NCBI RefSeq assembly: GCF_037975245.1
Contig: NC_092572.1
Span: 27,575,989-27,639,988 of the forward strand
DNA: 64,000 bases
Reading direction: 5' to 3'
Origin: Apostichopus japonicus
Taxonomy: Eukaryota > Echinodermata > Holothuroidea > Aspidochirotida > Stichopodidae
In this document: one piece after another, positions 51,091 through 63,809 of the stretch
Layout of the letters: every line of letters starts with the position of its first letter
Numbering within the stretch: the stretch's first letter is position 1
The notes under the pieces: model-generated
What the model saw: the letters and a program-made list of their open reading frames with translations, nothing else
Told to the model about the DNA's origin: nothing
Databases searched by the model: none
Position numbers and translations under genes: made by a program

Positions 51091-54000
51091 TAGATGCGTT
51101 TTCCTGACAATAGCCTTTGGTCAAAATGGCAGAAGCTGGTTCCTTCAAAGTAGAAATACTCTATTGCCACAGATGTTGCATCAAATTTGGTGCCCCCAGC
51201 CCAGTCAGTTCACATTGTGCCCCTTGGATTAATTCTCAGGCATAAATGAATTGGTGACAAGGTGGCCACTTGAAGTCTTTTCCTTTCGATTCAAAGTCTG
51301 TACCTTTGCTGCAATATTTTTCTTCTTTTTCATAGCTTGTATAAAGATAGCGTTAAGTGAACCGTATATACACACTTTGTCTATTGACCTCAAAGTTACA
51401 ACAATTGTGGATACTCAGTTAATTTTCAGTACTGTGATAGACCATCGAGTCCATGACTTACAATTCTGATGTCATAATTGTCTCAATCCCTTAACAATCA
51501 TCCTTGGAACAAAACTTTAGAAATTATAGGTCTGTTGGATGGTTTGGCCTTCAAGTTGGCATGTTGCTCTCCTGATTGTATCGAATTAAGAGCTGTCTAT
51601 GAAAAAGAAGAAACCAGCTTTTAAAAAAAATCATTCATTTCAAATCGATTAATTCCACAGTTTGTCAGTTTGGTGTAAGTTTTCATTTAATGATTATTCA
51701 ATTCTATGTTGAATTAAACATCTATTACTTTGTGCAACATAAATTAATATAAGCACATTTAATTTGTAAGATTAAACTACAAATTTATAATAACAATGAT
51801 CACGGTTGGTCCATCATCATAACTTCACTGCAGAGAAAACGATCCTTTTTATCTGAGGTTGGTTATGTAGTACAGCTATTGCAACCAAATTCAATTATAT
51901 TGAACCATATCAACATTGCATTTGAAATTTGAAGAAAGAATAGAAAGTATGACACTATCATTCCAATGATGGATTTCCAACTTAATTATCGAACTGCCCT
52001 GGAAAAGGATGTTAGTTCAGCAAATGACCTATATGTCATGTAGATACAGATTACCAATTCTGTTTATATATCCTGCTTCTTAACTTTATAATTATATATT
52101 TATTTTGTCATTGCAGACTGTCTGATATAAAGAAGATGCTCAATAAAATCGAGGGAGGTCCACTAGTTTAGGGTCCCTCGGTGGCTGGAGTGTGTTTGAG
52201 TTTAACCCCTTTGTGGAAGACTGCAGTTACCTGGTGGGCTGTAGTTTGGAAGGCTGTTCCCTGGGGAGTGTGGTGCCAGATCTGGGTACCCAATCTGCTC
52301 AAGCTTTTAATGCCATGGTCTCCTGTTTACTTTCCAAATTTTGGTTATTTATCTGTCAAAAGTTACTGTCTGTTTTGCCTACCCTTATTCCAGTTTATCT
52401 ATATTTCCATAATGATATCACTTTTCCACAAACGTTTAACCTACCAGAAGGCCAACCTGGATCACATTCCTACACACCCAATCAATCTATTTTTACTGTT
52501 TACTTGCTATTTCTGACTATCTGACTTGAGAATGATTTCAGATATACTAACTGGTATCAAAACACCAATCAAATCCAGACTGCTAACTTAATACAGAGTA
52601 AATAAAAAAGGTTGCAAAATAAGTCCAAGAGACAACGAAATTATAAACTTATTCCCACATTTTAAATGGATATTGAGGTCAAGAACAATGTAAAACCTAT
52701 ATGAAAATAAAAAAATGCTCCACTGTTACATATTTGGTTAATTGCAAAAAATCATTTTAATGTCTTGTCCCTCAATCAAGATATGGCTGATTAATTCACT
52801 TGACTGATTGTAACCTACTTTGACTGGCTGAACCCTTGATTCTTCCCTTGAGTGGCGGTACCACTGCGATGTCAAATATTCTTCAAAAGCTCTCCTTGTT
52901 AAAATCTTCTTAAAGATTTATCTTTTGAAATCTGATATATTTTCTGAATGTCTCCATTTTTAGATAGAAACGATATTTTTTCTCGTAGAAAAAGGGAGTT
53001 AAATATTGTATAACAGGGAAAAGAGGAAGTTTCTAGCTAAATTTCAATTTCATCGTCATAAACTCAGCTGTAAGCAGCCTGTATTTACACAAAAATACCT
53101 TCCAAATGTCAAATTCTGGCTATACAAAGAGCTACAAGAATGTTGTATAAATCTAAGGATGCAGAAAATTCGTATATCAACTAGAGTATATTAACTTGAA
53201 ATATTGCTTTCATAGTTCCTTTTAGTTCTATGTATTGCATTTCTGTCATGTTGTCTTATTTTCTTAGTACAGAAATTGATTGGTACCAGTTCAGTGTCTT
53301 AATGAGCTACTGTATCATTCTCAGTAACGAGTCACTAGGTGTGGGGGGGGGGTGTCAATATACATGTTGGGAATTACAGAAATATATATAAAAACACAGC
53401 AGGCTTCATTTACTTGGTTGAGTGCATATATAGAACCAGAATGAAAACATTCCATGGTTCCTTGCTGCTGCTCATTGATTAACAGGGAACACTCCAAGTA
53501 TGTAATAATGAAGCATCTCCTGAAGTTATGTGTACAAATTGTTGTTACCAAAATAATGCTAGCCAGGGCTCTTTATAAATATGAATGAACCATGCATTGT
53601 ATTAGCACACATCAGCATGTGTCTGCCATCTACAAATATCACTGAACCAATTTTGAAGATCAAACATATGATTTCTACATAAGTAACTGCAATTTGATAA
53701 ATAATCCCTCATCCGATACTCATCATTAGTCATGTCATGAGCACAAAAAACAATTAGGTTCACCTATTCACTAAAAATTGTAATGGTCAATAATTGCCTT
53801 GTGAAGTTATTAATCATACACACTTGTAACCGTAATATTTTAAAGCCACACTTCCTCAAAAATACAGTTATCATATTGGAACCCACATTGCCATTTGTAG
53901 GCAACCTACCAATAACACACTCATGTTTGAAGAAACTGAGACTAATGATTGTCAAGTTATTACAATTTGAAGATTTTGCCGTTTCATCCTATGACCTCAT

Positions 54001-54819
54001 TAATATTCATGATATGAGCACTGTGGACCACTCACCCATCAAGTAAGGCATTCATCAATCATTCCCTAGTGAAGTTATCATGCATACAAACTTAAGTGTC
54101 ACACACATACACACTCACGCATACACACACAGGCCGACCTGACTACAAAGGTTCTTGATTTCAGCAAGGAGCCAAAAACAGTATCTGTAAAACATACATA
54201 AAAATACATTTCATATGATACTTCTTTTTTATATTTTTGGTCTCGGATATTACTAGTGACTCAATTACTGCACAATGTTTTCATGAAGTGCAGTAAATAG
54301 TACTGCATATATTATGACAGCTGTTTACATGTAACCAAAGTTACATTACCACATTCATTATATCATGCAAGGAATTCACTTAAGTAAATTAGTGTAATAT
54401 AATAGTTCTGGATATCTGACAAATCTATGAATAGATAACATACCATACGAGATGCTGATGTTCATACTGTCAACTATGAAAGGATATTCTGTTAACATTA
54501 GAACCGTTAAGCAGCACTAATAGCATTGGCTAAGATGGTAGTTGATTATAAATGCAAGTCTCACATTCTAAATTGATGTGTGTTATTAATATTAGTTTAA
54601 AAGCTGAAATTAACAAAAATCCAAGTAGGAATAAAGAAAATCTGCAACTATAAACTAATTTAATTGCTTTAAGACAATTCTGAGTTTTGCTTGTTTCTTG
54701 ATATAGTTCATTCAAATATAATTTTATGTTCATATCAATTGCAGGGAGCCATGATCAGCTCATATATAGCTTCATATATTAGTTATTATGTACAGTTACA
54801 ATGTTTAAAATATACTTAC
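51091..54819. other. No recognised gene
   Basis: Two overlapping frames at 52,181-52,524 (+) follow an acceptor-like TTTTGTCATTGCAG (52,116) but match no family. G-run at 53,342-53,351. This may include 3' exons of the minus-strand gene that I could not identify. Confidence 0.45.
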
Positions 54820-55012
54820 TTCTACATAACATATTTTCCATTCCACAAGAATCTGTCAATGTGTTGAAAAGAACACTACAAGTTGCCTCACTGACAGTCA
54901 CTGTCACATTCGTTCCTCCAAGAAAAGAGGAAAACTGGAGAATCTTCTGACAAACAGAACAGTTTGGCTGAAGATTTCTACCTCTGTCAGTTGGCAAAGC
55001 ACTTGCCTGGAT
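54820..55012 (-). CDS. Putative exon: saposin-B-like half domain
   Basis: The minus-strand segment is bounded by acceptor TTGTTTAG and donor AGAA|GTAAGTATA. Only entry phase 0 is open (64 codons, leaving phase 1). It contains NCSVCQKIL, an NVT glycosylation site, then CSVLFNTLTDSC. The C-x2-C ... N-x-T ... C-x10-C arrangement is that of the first four cysteines of saposin B-type domains (lipid-binding or pore-forming helical bundles). C2-C3 spacing (23) is slightly short. No continuation exon was found. It follows the death-domain exon on the same strand, but that exon ends in a stop and would join in the wrong phase. It is therefore an alternative exon spliced from 61,180 (phase 0), part of another gene, or not used. 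Confidence 0.35.
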
Positions 55013-55537
55013 CTAAACAATCATCAGTTATCATTTTGGAAAGTGGCTAAAAAGGAAGAAAAAGAGTTTAGTAAAATGAAATTTGATGCTCAAATAGGTT
55101 CTATATGCAGATGGCCCAAAAAATTCTTAACACCCATAAACACCCATAAAAAGAAGCTTTTTCGGCACTGAAAGTTAAACAAAAAAAGTATATCCTACAC
55201 AGACATGAAAAATACAAGATAGTCACAACAATGAATCTTATTTTTTTGTTCAGGATGATAATAGGTGTCTTACATAGGCAGCAGCTTTGTAAGTTTACAG
55301 TGAACAGATGTATGATAAGATTTGATTTGATTTGATTCCATCTGTCCCCTCATTTCATGGGAAATTTGTGAAAGTGAGATTCTACAGTTTATTTGAAGAT
55401 TTAATTTTGCAGGAGGAAATCAAATTTACTGAATATGTGATATCTTTAATAGAAAGTGATAATGCATGAAGCAGATATATAATTAATTTCTAAGTTCCTT
55501 TGAGGTATTTATATTATTAAATTATATACTTACCTTG

Positions 55538-55771
55538 CTAATACAGCTTCTCTTGCAGGTCTCTGCGGCCAGCTGCTATTAAAGCCTCTCCCAGTACTCT
55601 GAATGTGGCTTGACTTCCATTTCTCTGTTTCCAAGTCAACAACATCTGATAAACAGTTTCCTTGTGTCCCTGGTTGGTATAATCTCTCTCAAGGTTATAA
55701 AGCTTTGAGTCATCTAGTCCAAGATTTCTACCTACAGCTTTCCATTCATTTTTAATTTCCTCTGAGAGATC
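55538..55771 (-). CDS. Death-domain exon with stop codon
   Basis: Acceptor TATTACAG|GAT. 77 codons: DLSEEIKNEWKAVGRNLGL, helix with LYNLERDY, then YQMLLTWKQRNG-SQAT, then LGEALIAAGRRDLQEKLY. The W, GRxLGL, LLxWxxRNG-AT and GRxDL signatures are those of Pfam Death. TAG follows directly. Five bases after the stop is a consensus donor CAAG|GTAAGT, implying a further intron in the 3' UTR. Confidence 0.92.
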   Translation of the reverse strand, partial: DLSEEIKNEWKAVGRNLGLDDSKLYNLERDYTNQGHKETVYQMLLTWKQRNGSQATFRVLGEALIAAGRRDLQEKLY

Positions 55772-55974
55772 CTGTAATATGATCAGAGTTAATGTATATT
55801 GAGTGTTATCTGAGTTGAACATACATAAACTATATCAGTTTTCTATCAGGTCCACTGTCTAAAGTATTTAATAATTTTTGATGCATTGATTACAGAGTGA
55901 AGTAAAAGTTACCTCAATCATGTTCCAATAATTTTTCACAAATTATACGATAGCTGACACCTTCTGTATATTAA

Positions 55975-56060
<86 letters not shown>

Positions 56061-58182
56061 TTTGTCTCTCTTTGCATAAGTTTGAGGGAGTATGTTGCAA
56101 TCTCTTTTGTGGTTATCTAGACAGGTAGTTACTTGCTTCATACCCATAAACTTAATTCTTGTGGCTGTTACTGTAGGGAAAATATGGCATGATAAACATC
56201 ATGGTAACGGAGGGACACCAAATTAACACGTGTTTTCACACGTTTTTTGGAAGATGTCAAATCCACTGTTCTTAGGTTGCACTGACCATGTAACTTATAT
56301 CAGGTGTTGGCTGGTACATTGCTTCACATACACCATGGAAAAATGAGATGAACAGGCATCAATTGTCAAATCTACAGCTGATTTCGTACAGTAACGGAGG
56401 GACAATTCCGATGGTAACGGAGGGACACAAAATGTTCAGTGTTGTTTAGTGTTGCCTTTTGCCTGTTTTTGCTGCTTAGATTCAATATTTTTATTGCTGT
56501 TGGACTAAAAGTTATATTACTTAGGGAAACAAGGATAAGAACATTAATCCAACAGCTATGTTCACCAAAACATTAGCAATTTTAGTTGTTAATAAATATG
56601 TAAGAAAAAATAGTAAGAAATTGATTAAAAGAACAAGTTTAAACAGACCACTCTTCATCATTTAGCACTCTCTAACTGCATTATTAGCAACTGTTGGGGA
56701 GGGGGGAGGAGGGCTGGTGGCTAGTGCACTTCAAAACAAGTCAGTAAATCACATATTTACAATAGACAGTTCACAGGTACTGTACTGGACCATGTGCAGA
56801 AAGGAAATTTCATTACAGTAGTATGACAGTCACATTTTGTCTTCCAAATACTACTAGTACTTTGCAGAAACCACTTAGTGCAATAATTGATACTGGGCTT
56901 AAAAGTGAAATGCTGAGGTAACTTCTAACTTTAATGATACCACCATACTGTAATAATGCAGTGGTATTATAAAATTTAACAACTATCAACAATAATAATA
57001 CAAAAACATTTTGAGACATAACATGATACAGTTACAGTAGCTAGTGTACTGCAGAGGTTCAGTATGCCTGAATGTAATATTTGTGGATTAGAAACTATAG
57101 ATGAATTAACTTCCTGCGATTTTTTATAAACTCAAAACAAAACAACAATATCATAAAAATAAAAGACAATATTCCAATCACAACTATGCTTTGAAGATGT
57201 CTGCAAACTTTTCTATTATTTTTAATCCTGATCAACAAATTTTGAGTTTGCTCTTGCTGAAGGAAAGTGGCTTTGGAAGCTCTAGCAAATGGAAGAAAAT
57301 GTCCTTGATTCTCACAGCTGAAATATTGCTCACAGTTTTGAACTGGTTGGCAATCAGCAGTGTATGAATGAAAACTTCCATTCTGTACCTTCCAGCCAGT
57401 GTTTGTGGTGTGTTTTTTTTTCTAACTCAAATGTAGCTTTTCTTGACTTCCATAACTTCACATTCTGAGGAATTTATTAATGTTAGTCAAGCTGTTGTTC
57501 TCCTCACATAAACAGGAAGTCGAGAATTCCATTTTAAGAACACAACTACTTAGCAAGTAAACTCCCATTGGCAGGAATCTGTGCACAATCTTGCATTAAA
57601 CAATTGTCCCTCTGTTACCAGTAACGGAGGGACACTACTTCACTTGTTCTTCATTTTAGCATAAAAGTAGCTAACTCCTTGGTTTAACTTTTCTTTAGTG
57701 GTTAACCCTATGAAAGTGTTTTCTACAAATTATGAAATTTTTCCAGCATTGAATGACTGAGAAATTAAAAAAAATGTATTTTTTTGGTAACGGAGGGACA
57801 GGTAACGGAGGGACAAATCAGGTAATTAGCAATTACTGCTAATTAACAATTTATAGACATTGAAGGGGAATTATTCCTGTGATATGCATAATATTGACCA
57901 TGACTACTAGGCTGTGTAAGTAATCTTTCTAAGTCATCTTTGTACTAGGAAAAAATTGGTTTTAAAAATATCCCCAAAATTCAATAATTTTTGGCATAAC
58001 ACAAGTGTAAATTGGCATGTGTTATATATGTCTATAACTTTTTATTAAATTAGTATATTTTTGTTCTGCAAGCACAGTGGTAAAATATAACTCTTTACCT
58101 ATCTAGCCATACCACATTTGACCATGTTCTGTACATTTCCAATTTCAACCCAATTGTTACACTTCCCTTGACCCTGCCCATA

Positions 58183-58248
<66 letters not shown>

Positions 58249-61200
58249 CTTACATTAGAGCATGATACAGAATGGCAGACTTAACAAGCGGCTCATAAGA
58301 CACTAAATTCCAACAGTGGAGTCACTCAAAGGAATTTGTGGATTCCTCTGTCCCCCACCCCCACCCCCCCCCAATTAAGATAATGGTGACTTGGAAAATC
58401 ACTGGTAATGACTTGACTATGAAAAAATCCATGACCACACTGCAGAATAAATCAGAAAAACTCCAATAGTTGTCACTAGCTAGGTGTCTCTCAGATGTGA
58501 TGAAAATAATAAATAACGCTTCTCCCAGGTACAAATTTGAAACTCCTTTGCATGCGTGCAGACCCAGAACAAGCAAATCAAAAACACTTTGACACAAACA
58601 ATTGGTGACAAGTTGTGAGTCACCACCCAACTGACGTGTGTAGCACTCTCAATATATACGCAATGCATGACCTAGTTGCACATGGCACCATGTAGCCCTT
58701 GCACATAACTACAAGGAATGGCAGTGTGCCACGCACAATGCTCATGTGATTTGTTTAAAAATGTTTGCAATTTCCTCGTTCTGGGCGCATGTTTTCGTCT
58801 TGCATGATTGCAGACAAAGCGACCACTAATGGAGTTTACACCTATAGATATCTTTGTAGTGTGGAATTTGGTGCACATCCCCATCTGTCACACATACAAA
58901 TGGCATACAGCATATTCAATATAAGCACAATAAGACTTGTGACATCTTACTTTGGGTGCTGGAGTACAGATTTATATGGAATAACCTGATTGATTGAGCA
59001 ACTTGGGAAAATATGTCCTAGAAACAAGCACTAGAAGAACCTGACAATGCAAAGTCATTATCTTTTGAAACTTGACAACAGCAGTGTCATAAGTGGAAAA
59101 TCTCTGTCACTTAAAAGAGTAAAGGTCAAATCCTGTTACAGTTAGTGACATATAGGAATGCCACTCGTCGAAGATATTGTGGTCAAAAATTTAAAAAATG
59201 ATATGAGAGTCATATTGTAAGCAGGTAGTAGATCTGTCATATTGTTGCTCCTAATTTCATTTCGGCAATTTAAGACTTAACGTTGTCTGTCACCAGGATG
59301 TCAGATATTATGAGTGCTGAATGTTTTGTCTCTCTGACATATAGAACTGGGACCTCATAGTAGATTTCAGAAATGGTGACCACTATGGTAAAATTATCAG
59401 TGAAGCCCTAAGTATGAAATGGACCCCATTCCTAACCCATTTAACAATAAAATTTCATTTGAATGCTGCAATCCCACCCTTCCTCAACATTAATGTGTAA
59501 CCTTCTGAAAGGGTGGTATAAATCTGTAATTATTTGTTTTGGATAAGTGAAGGTAGTACACATAATATGGGGCAACAATCATCTAACTGCAAGTTTTCAC
59601 CTATTCTGTCATTGGTCAAGCTATATACAGCTGTAATATTTTTACTACTATCTACCTAAAATGACCTTTGAACTTTGAACAAAAAAAAGTGTTTTGGACT
59701 CAATAAGTATATTTATGCATTCCATTTTGAGTAGAGAGCTTACACAAGTTTTCAGACTTTAACCTCTGTTGACCTCAAATGGCATTTGAACTAAAAAAAC
59801 AAAATGTGTCCTCTCTCAATAACATGCATCATTGTGCTACATATGGATTCATCCAACTTCTACTTTGTGAGTTGTTTACAAGGCTTTTGGACTTTGACTT
59901 TGGCAAGGAATCATGGAATCCAAAAAAAAAAAAAATAACAATTGTCAAATGGTGCATTCAGAGGCATACTCAGGCTTTAACTTAAGTCCTCATAAATAGC
60001 TCAAAATGGAAGGTTGGGGTAACAAAAAATTACAAATTCAAAATTTCTTCCCACTGTTTGTGTTTGGGCCTGAACCTTTATGGGAGGGATAGAAATCATA
60101 GTTATGTATTCTAATACTCAGCCCTGTTCTAGCATAGTTTGTGTACTCCTACTCAGTCCTGTTCTAGCATAGTTATGTGTTCTCATACTCAGCCCTGTTC
60201 TAGCATAGTAATGTGTACTCATACTCAGCCCTGTTATGGCATAGTTATGTGTACTCATACTCAGCCCTGTTCTAGCATAGTTATGTGTTCTCATACTCAG
60301 CCATGTTCTAGCATAGGTATGTGTACTTATACCCAGCCTTGTTCTAGCATAGTTATGTGTACTCATACTCAGCCCTCTTCTAGCATAGTTATGTGTACTC
60401 CTACTCAGTCCTGTTCTAGCATAGTTATGTGTTCTCATACTCAGCCCTGTTCTAGCATAGTAATGTGTACTCATACTCAGCCCTGTTCTAGCATAGTTAT
60501 GTGTTCTCATACTCAGCCATGTTCTAGCATAGGTATGTGTACTCATACCCAGCCTTGTTCTAGCATAGTTATGTGTACTCATACTCAGCCCTCTTCTAGC
60601 ATAGTTATGTGTACTCCTACTCAGTCCTGTTCTAGCATAGTTATGTGTTCTCATACTCAGCCCTGTTCTAGCATAGTAATGTGTACTCATACTCAGCCCT
60701 GTTATGGCATAGTTATGTGTACTCATACTCAGCCCTGTTCTAGCATAGTTATGTGTTCTCATACTCAGCCATGTTCTAGCATAGGTATGTGTACTTATAC
60801 CCAGCCTTGTTCTAGCATAGTTATGTGTACTCATACTCAGCCCTCTTCTAGCATAGTTATGTGTACTCATACTCAGCCCTGTTCTAGCATAGCTATGTGT
60901 TCTCATACTCAGCCCTGTTCTAGAATAGTTTGTGTACCCATACCAGTTCTCTATTAGTCCCCAAGTTTAAAGATTGTATGACACAGGATTTAATGTATTG
61001 ATTACAGAATGACAAATCATGTATACCATATATTGTTTATTTACATCCATTGAAGCATGACGAAGTTCCTTTATATCCAGACTCCTGAGTATCTTGTGTA
61101 CTACAACATGATACTAAATGATGGATCTGCCAAGCTTTTCTCCAAAAGGAAAATAAGTTATTAACTGTTAACACTTTACCCACAAAGTGGCATCTTCAAC

Positions 61201-63201
61201 TGGTGAAGATGCATCAACTCTTGTCTGTTGGGAAAGTCTCACATCTCTTGGCTGTAATGCTTGAGAACTCCCTGAGAGAGATGTAGCCAGTACTTTCTGC
61301 GATCAGAATTAATAATACAAGTTATACAAAACTTCAAAAACAACAATTTTTAACTTTTGATCCACCTCCACACATCAATAGTCGTTTTGTACAAACAATA
61401 AACAATGGACATAATAGTATGAGCTAAAGGAAGGGAATGACAAAATATAATATTTATTTGTATAACCAGTGTGTTATACTATATTACCATTTGCTCTTAA
61501 ACCTCTTAAAACATTAAAGAATTTTGAACTTTTGTCTACATCCTAACATCAATGATGATTGTGTACAAACAATGGACACTACACGAACATGATCTAGTTA
61601 AGAGTTACAAACAATCATACGACTCATTACCATTAGCTATGAACAGTAGTAAACCATGCTCAGAAGTCTTTCAAGTTAATATGTTAGTGTAATAATATGT
61701 AAAAGTTATTACCTTGCTTCCACCCGTTGCCTCTATTTCCATAGGAAGTGTGTGGATTGGCATGCTTTGAGCTATTTGCTCTGTAGGCCAAGTTGGTGCA
61801 GCTACAAGTTGATTGTCACCTCTGGTTTCTCCTAAATGTAAGCAAATAGATATGCTGCATATTTAGCCATGTTTGTTCTTTCCTCACAGATATCTCCTGG
61901 CGTGAGGTTGGAAACTCCCTGGTTGTGGAAACACTGGTAGCTAAACTATTATTAAAGAATATGCTTCAGACAATTGGTTGTCACGTGGTAGTTACTAACA
62001 GCCGAACTGTCTTTGAGTGTAAGTGTTGGTCAAGTGGATATGATCAATTGCACATTAAAAATCCTCCATTTCTTATATTTGACATAGTTTCTTATACTTT
62101 TAATGCATTCCTCAGCTAATCAGAGTAACCACATTTTAAAAATTATTTGCACAATAACAAAAGTATAATCAAAATGTGATATGTAGTGTATCGTTGTGCA
62201 CAAGGAATGTTCAATCTCAATGCCACACAGAAATTTGACAATGCAGCTCTTCTCTCAATGTACAAATGTACTGTATCTGTCTTCAAAATGATCAACAGTA
62301 AATATTCATTGAAAAAAGATGGCGATTTTAATATAGTAACCGTTCAATTCAACATATTAGTGCTACATACTGGGAATATTTCAATTCTTTATGAATGACA
62401 TTTTCTATTTTTCACTAAAATAAAGTAATTTTTTAAATGGTAAGGTGATACACTCTGTTACATTCCACATTTACCTTGTGGCACCGTTGAAGGGTTACTA
62501 TGATATTCTGGTATCATGGTATTCTGATGCTGTACATTGGAAACAGTTGGGACTTCTTGAGAAAAGCTTGGCATTGAATCAGGACTCTGAAATACAAAGA
62601 TACAATCAGACTTGTTCAATGTCTTCAAACTAGTTTTTATCACTCACGCCTTGACATGGATTAATTTTTTATTTTTATCTCTTAAAAAAGTTATTTATGA
62701 ATCATTCAGTATAGACAAGAGCTTAATATGAGTAACTTAAACCAATAATGATAAACTGAATTACATTGGTAAAGATGATACAATTTGGTATTGCATGTCG
62801 ATGAAATGCAACAATATGGAAAGTATGTCTTTACTTTCTTCATTTTCTATGAGGAAAACTGGAAATGTCAATGTTGTTAAGTCATCGTGCAGATTATGCA
62901 ATGTTGTCAATTCCTCAAGCTCCAACATAAGATATATGTTCTGAAATGATCTAAACTCCAACATCCAACATTGTCACTGTCACTTGTAATCAGTCATTTA
63001 CAGGCTTGCTTTTCTGTTTGCTATTAATATAGTTTTACAGTCAAAATAACATTACTTTGGAAGATATGCTGAGATGACAAATATACTGAAATTTACCGTC
63101 ACTGCAGCTGTAGATTCATTAAAGCGTCTCTTCTTTGAGCGTGGGACATCTGCTGACTGTGATAGCACATGACTGCTTGAGAGGGAGGATGCTGATACGT
63201 C
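55538..63201 (-). CDS. Death-domain protein, C-terminal 228 residues (gene 5' end uncertain)
   Basis: Minus-strand exons 63,201-63,097; 62,586-62,475; 61,831-61,713; 61,296-61,180; 55,771-55,538 join at consensus GT-AG sites with phases 0,1,0,0 and one continuous frame. The first four encode a Ser/Thr/Gln/Pro-rich, probably disordered linker with a basic patch PRSKKRR (possible nuclear localisation). The last encodes a 77-residue death domain finishing in TAG. Death domains make homotypic contacts in apoptosis and innate immune signalling (FADD, MyD88, UNC5, NF-kB p105 families). The linker matches no specific family I know, so the pathway is open. The final intron is long (5.4 kb) and holds a minisatellite. 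An upstream candidate exon lies at 63,810-63,959. Confidence 0.8.
55976..56055. repeat. (TA)n microsatellite
   Basis: About 80 bp of TA in the intron upstream of the death-domain exon. Confidence 0.96.
56203..57815. repeat. Dispersed 14-bp motif GTAACGGAGGGACA, seven copies
   Basis: Direct copies start at 56,204, 56,391, 56,414, 57,621, 57,787 and 57,802; one inverted copy with a single mismatch is at 57,605-57,618. The copies are isolated in otherwise unlike AT-rich intron DNA, apart from two close pairs. Confidence 0.93.
58182..58245. repeat. (TA)n microsatellite
   Basis: 64 bp of TA with one CA interruption. Confidence 0.95.
60113..60945. repeat. 36-bp minisatellite with 7-unit higher-order repeat
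   Basis: About 23 units of ATGTGTACTCATACTCAGCC then CTGTTCTAGCATAGTT. Unit variants recur in the same order in blocks 60,139-60,390 (7 units), 60,391-60,606 (6 units, one missing) and 60,607-60,858 (7 units), then two further units. Because 36 is divisible by three, one frame on each strand stays open for over 260 codons. These are low-complexity repeats in an intron, not proteins. Confidence 0.97.
61180..61296 (-). CDS. Death-domain gene, linker exon 4
   Basis: Acceptor CTGATCGCAG, donor TTGTGG|GTAAAG, 39 codons, phase 0 on both sides. Ser/Gln-rich: VLATSLSGSSQALQ ... SPVEDATLW. Confidence 0.75.
61713..61831 (-). CDS. Death-domain gene, linker exon 3
   Basis: Acceptor CTTACATTTAG, donor AGCAAG|GTAATA; enters phase 1 and leaves phase 0. 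Encodes ETRGDNQLVAAPTWPTEQ ... HTLPMEIEATGGSK. The RGD is probably incidental in a cytoplasmic/nuclear linker. Confidence 0.75.
62475..62586 (-). CDS. Death-domain gene, linker exon 2
   Basis: Acceptor TTTGTATTTCAG, donor CACAAG|GTAAAT; enters phase 0 and leaves phase 1. Ser/Pro/Gln-rich: SPDSMPSFSQEVPTVSNVQH. Confidence 0.72.
63097..63201 (-). CDS. Death-domain gene, linker exon 1 with basic patch
   Basis: Acceptor TTAAATTGCAG, donor GTGACG|GTAAAT, 35 codons, phase 0 on both sides. Ser-rich start, then DVPRSKKRRFNES, a monopartite NLS-like cluster. Confidence 0.75.
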
Positions 63202-63809
63202 CTGCAATTTAATACGTTGAAATGAGTTAGACACACATTATGATAATATTGACTAGTAAACAGGTAGCTATAATTGGGCTAAAAAGTGAATCCTTACTTT
63301 CCACAATTGAGGATATTAAGTGCAGCACTGCAGACAAGATTGAAACGTGAATTCACAAAATGTTCATACTTTGACTTTCGTGACCTTAAAAGACCTTTCA
63401 TCGTTTAATTCCTATACTCGAGCAACATTACATAGCAAGTATGAAGCTCAACCAAACGTTACATTTGGAGTTCAACTGAAAGGATATGTGTACTTACTAA
63501 AGCAGATCCACATTCCAGGTACAAAAGTCATGCAAACTATATTACTGAAGTTTCCCATAATTATTGCCTTAGAATCATATCCATTTGAATAGAGGTGAAA
63601 GGTCATTTGAGTTAACCAGAGGTCATCATCATTACTATTATTGTTAACTCCAATTATGAATTTTATCCGAGCTTCACTTTTGGAGTTACCATGCTGAAAT
63701 ATTTTTATAATTTGACAAATGGGGACCTCAACTGATCTATTAAATATATAACTAGAACAAAATTCCTAAAAATATAACCAGAGGGAAACCCCTCCCAGTG
63801 GTTACTTGC

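Noticed and set aside
52181-52524. Two overlapping ~110-codon frames after an acceptor-like site
   Set aside because: The frames conflict, neither matches a family, and no donor closes either.
60118-60957. 262- and 272-codon frames on opposite strands, looking like Cys- or Arg-rich repeat proteins
   Set aside because: Both come from a 36-bp minisatellite whose unit lacks stops in one frame per strand; it lies in an intron with no splice sites.
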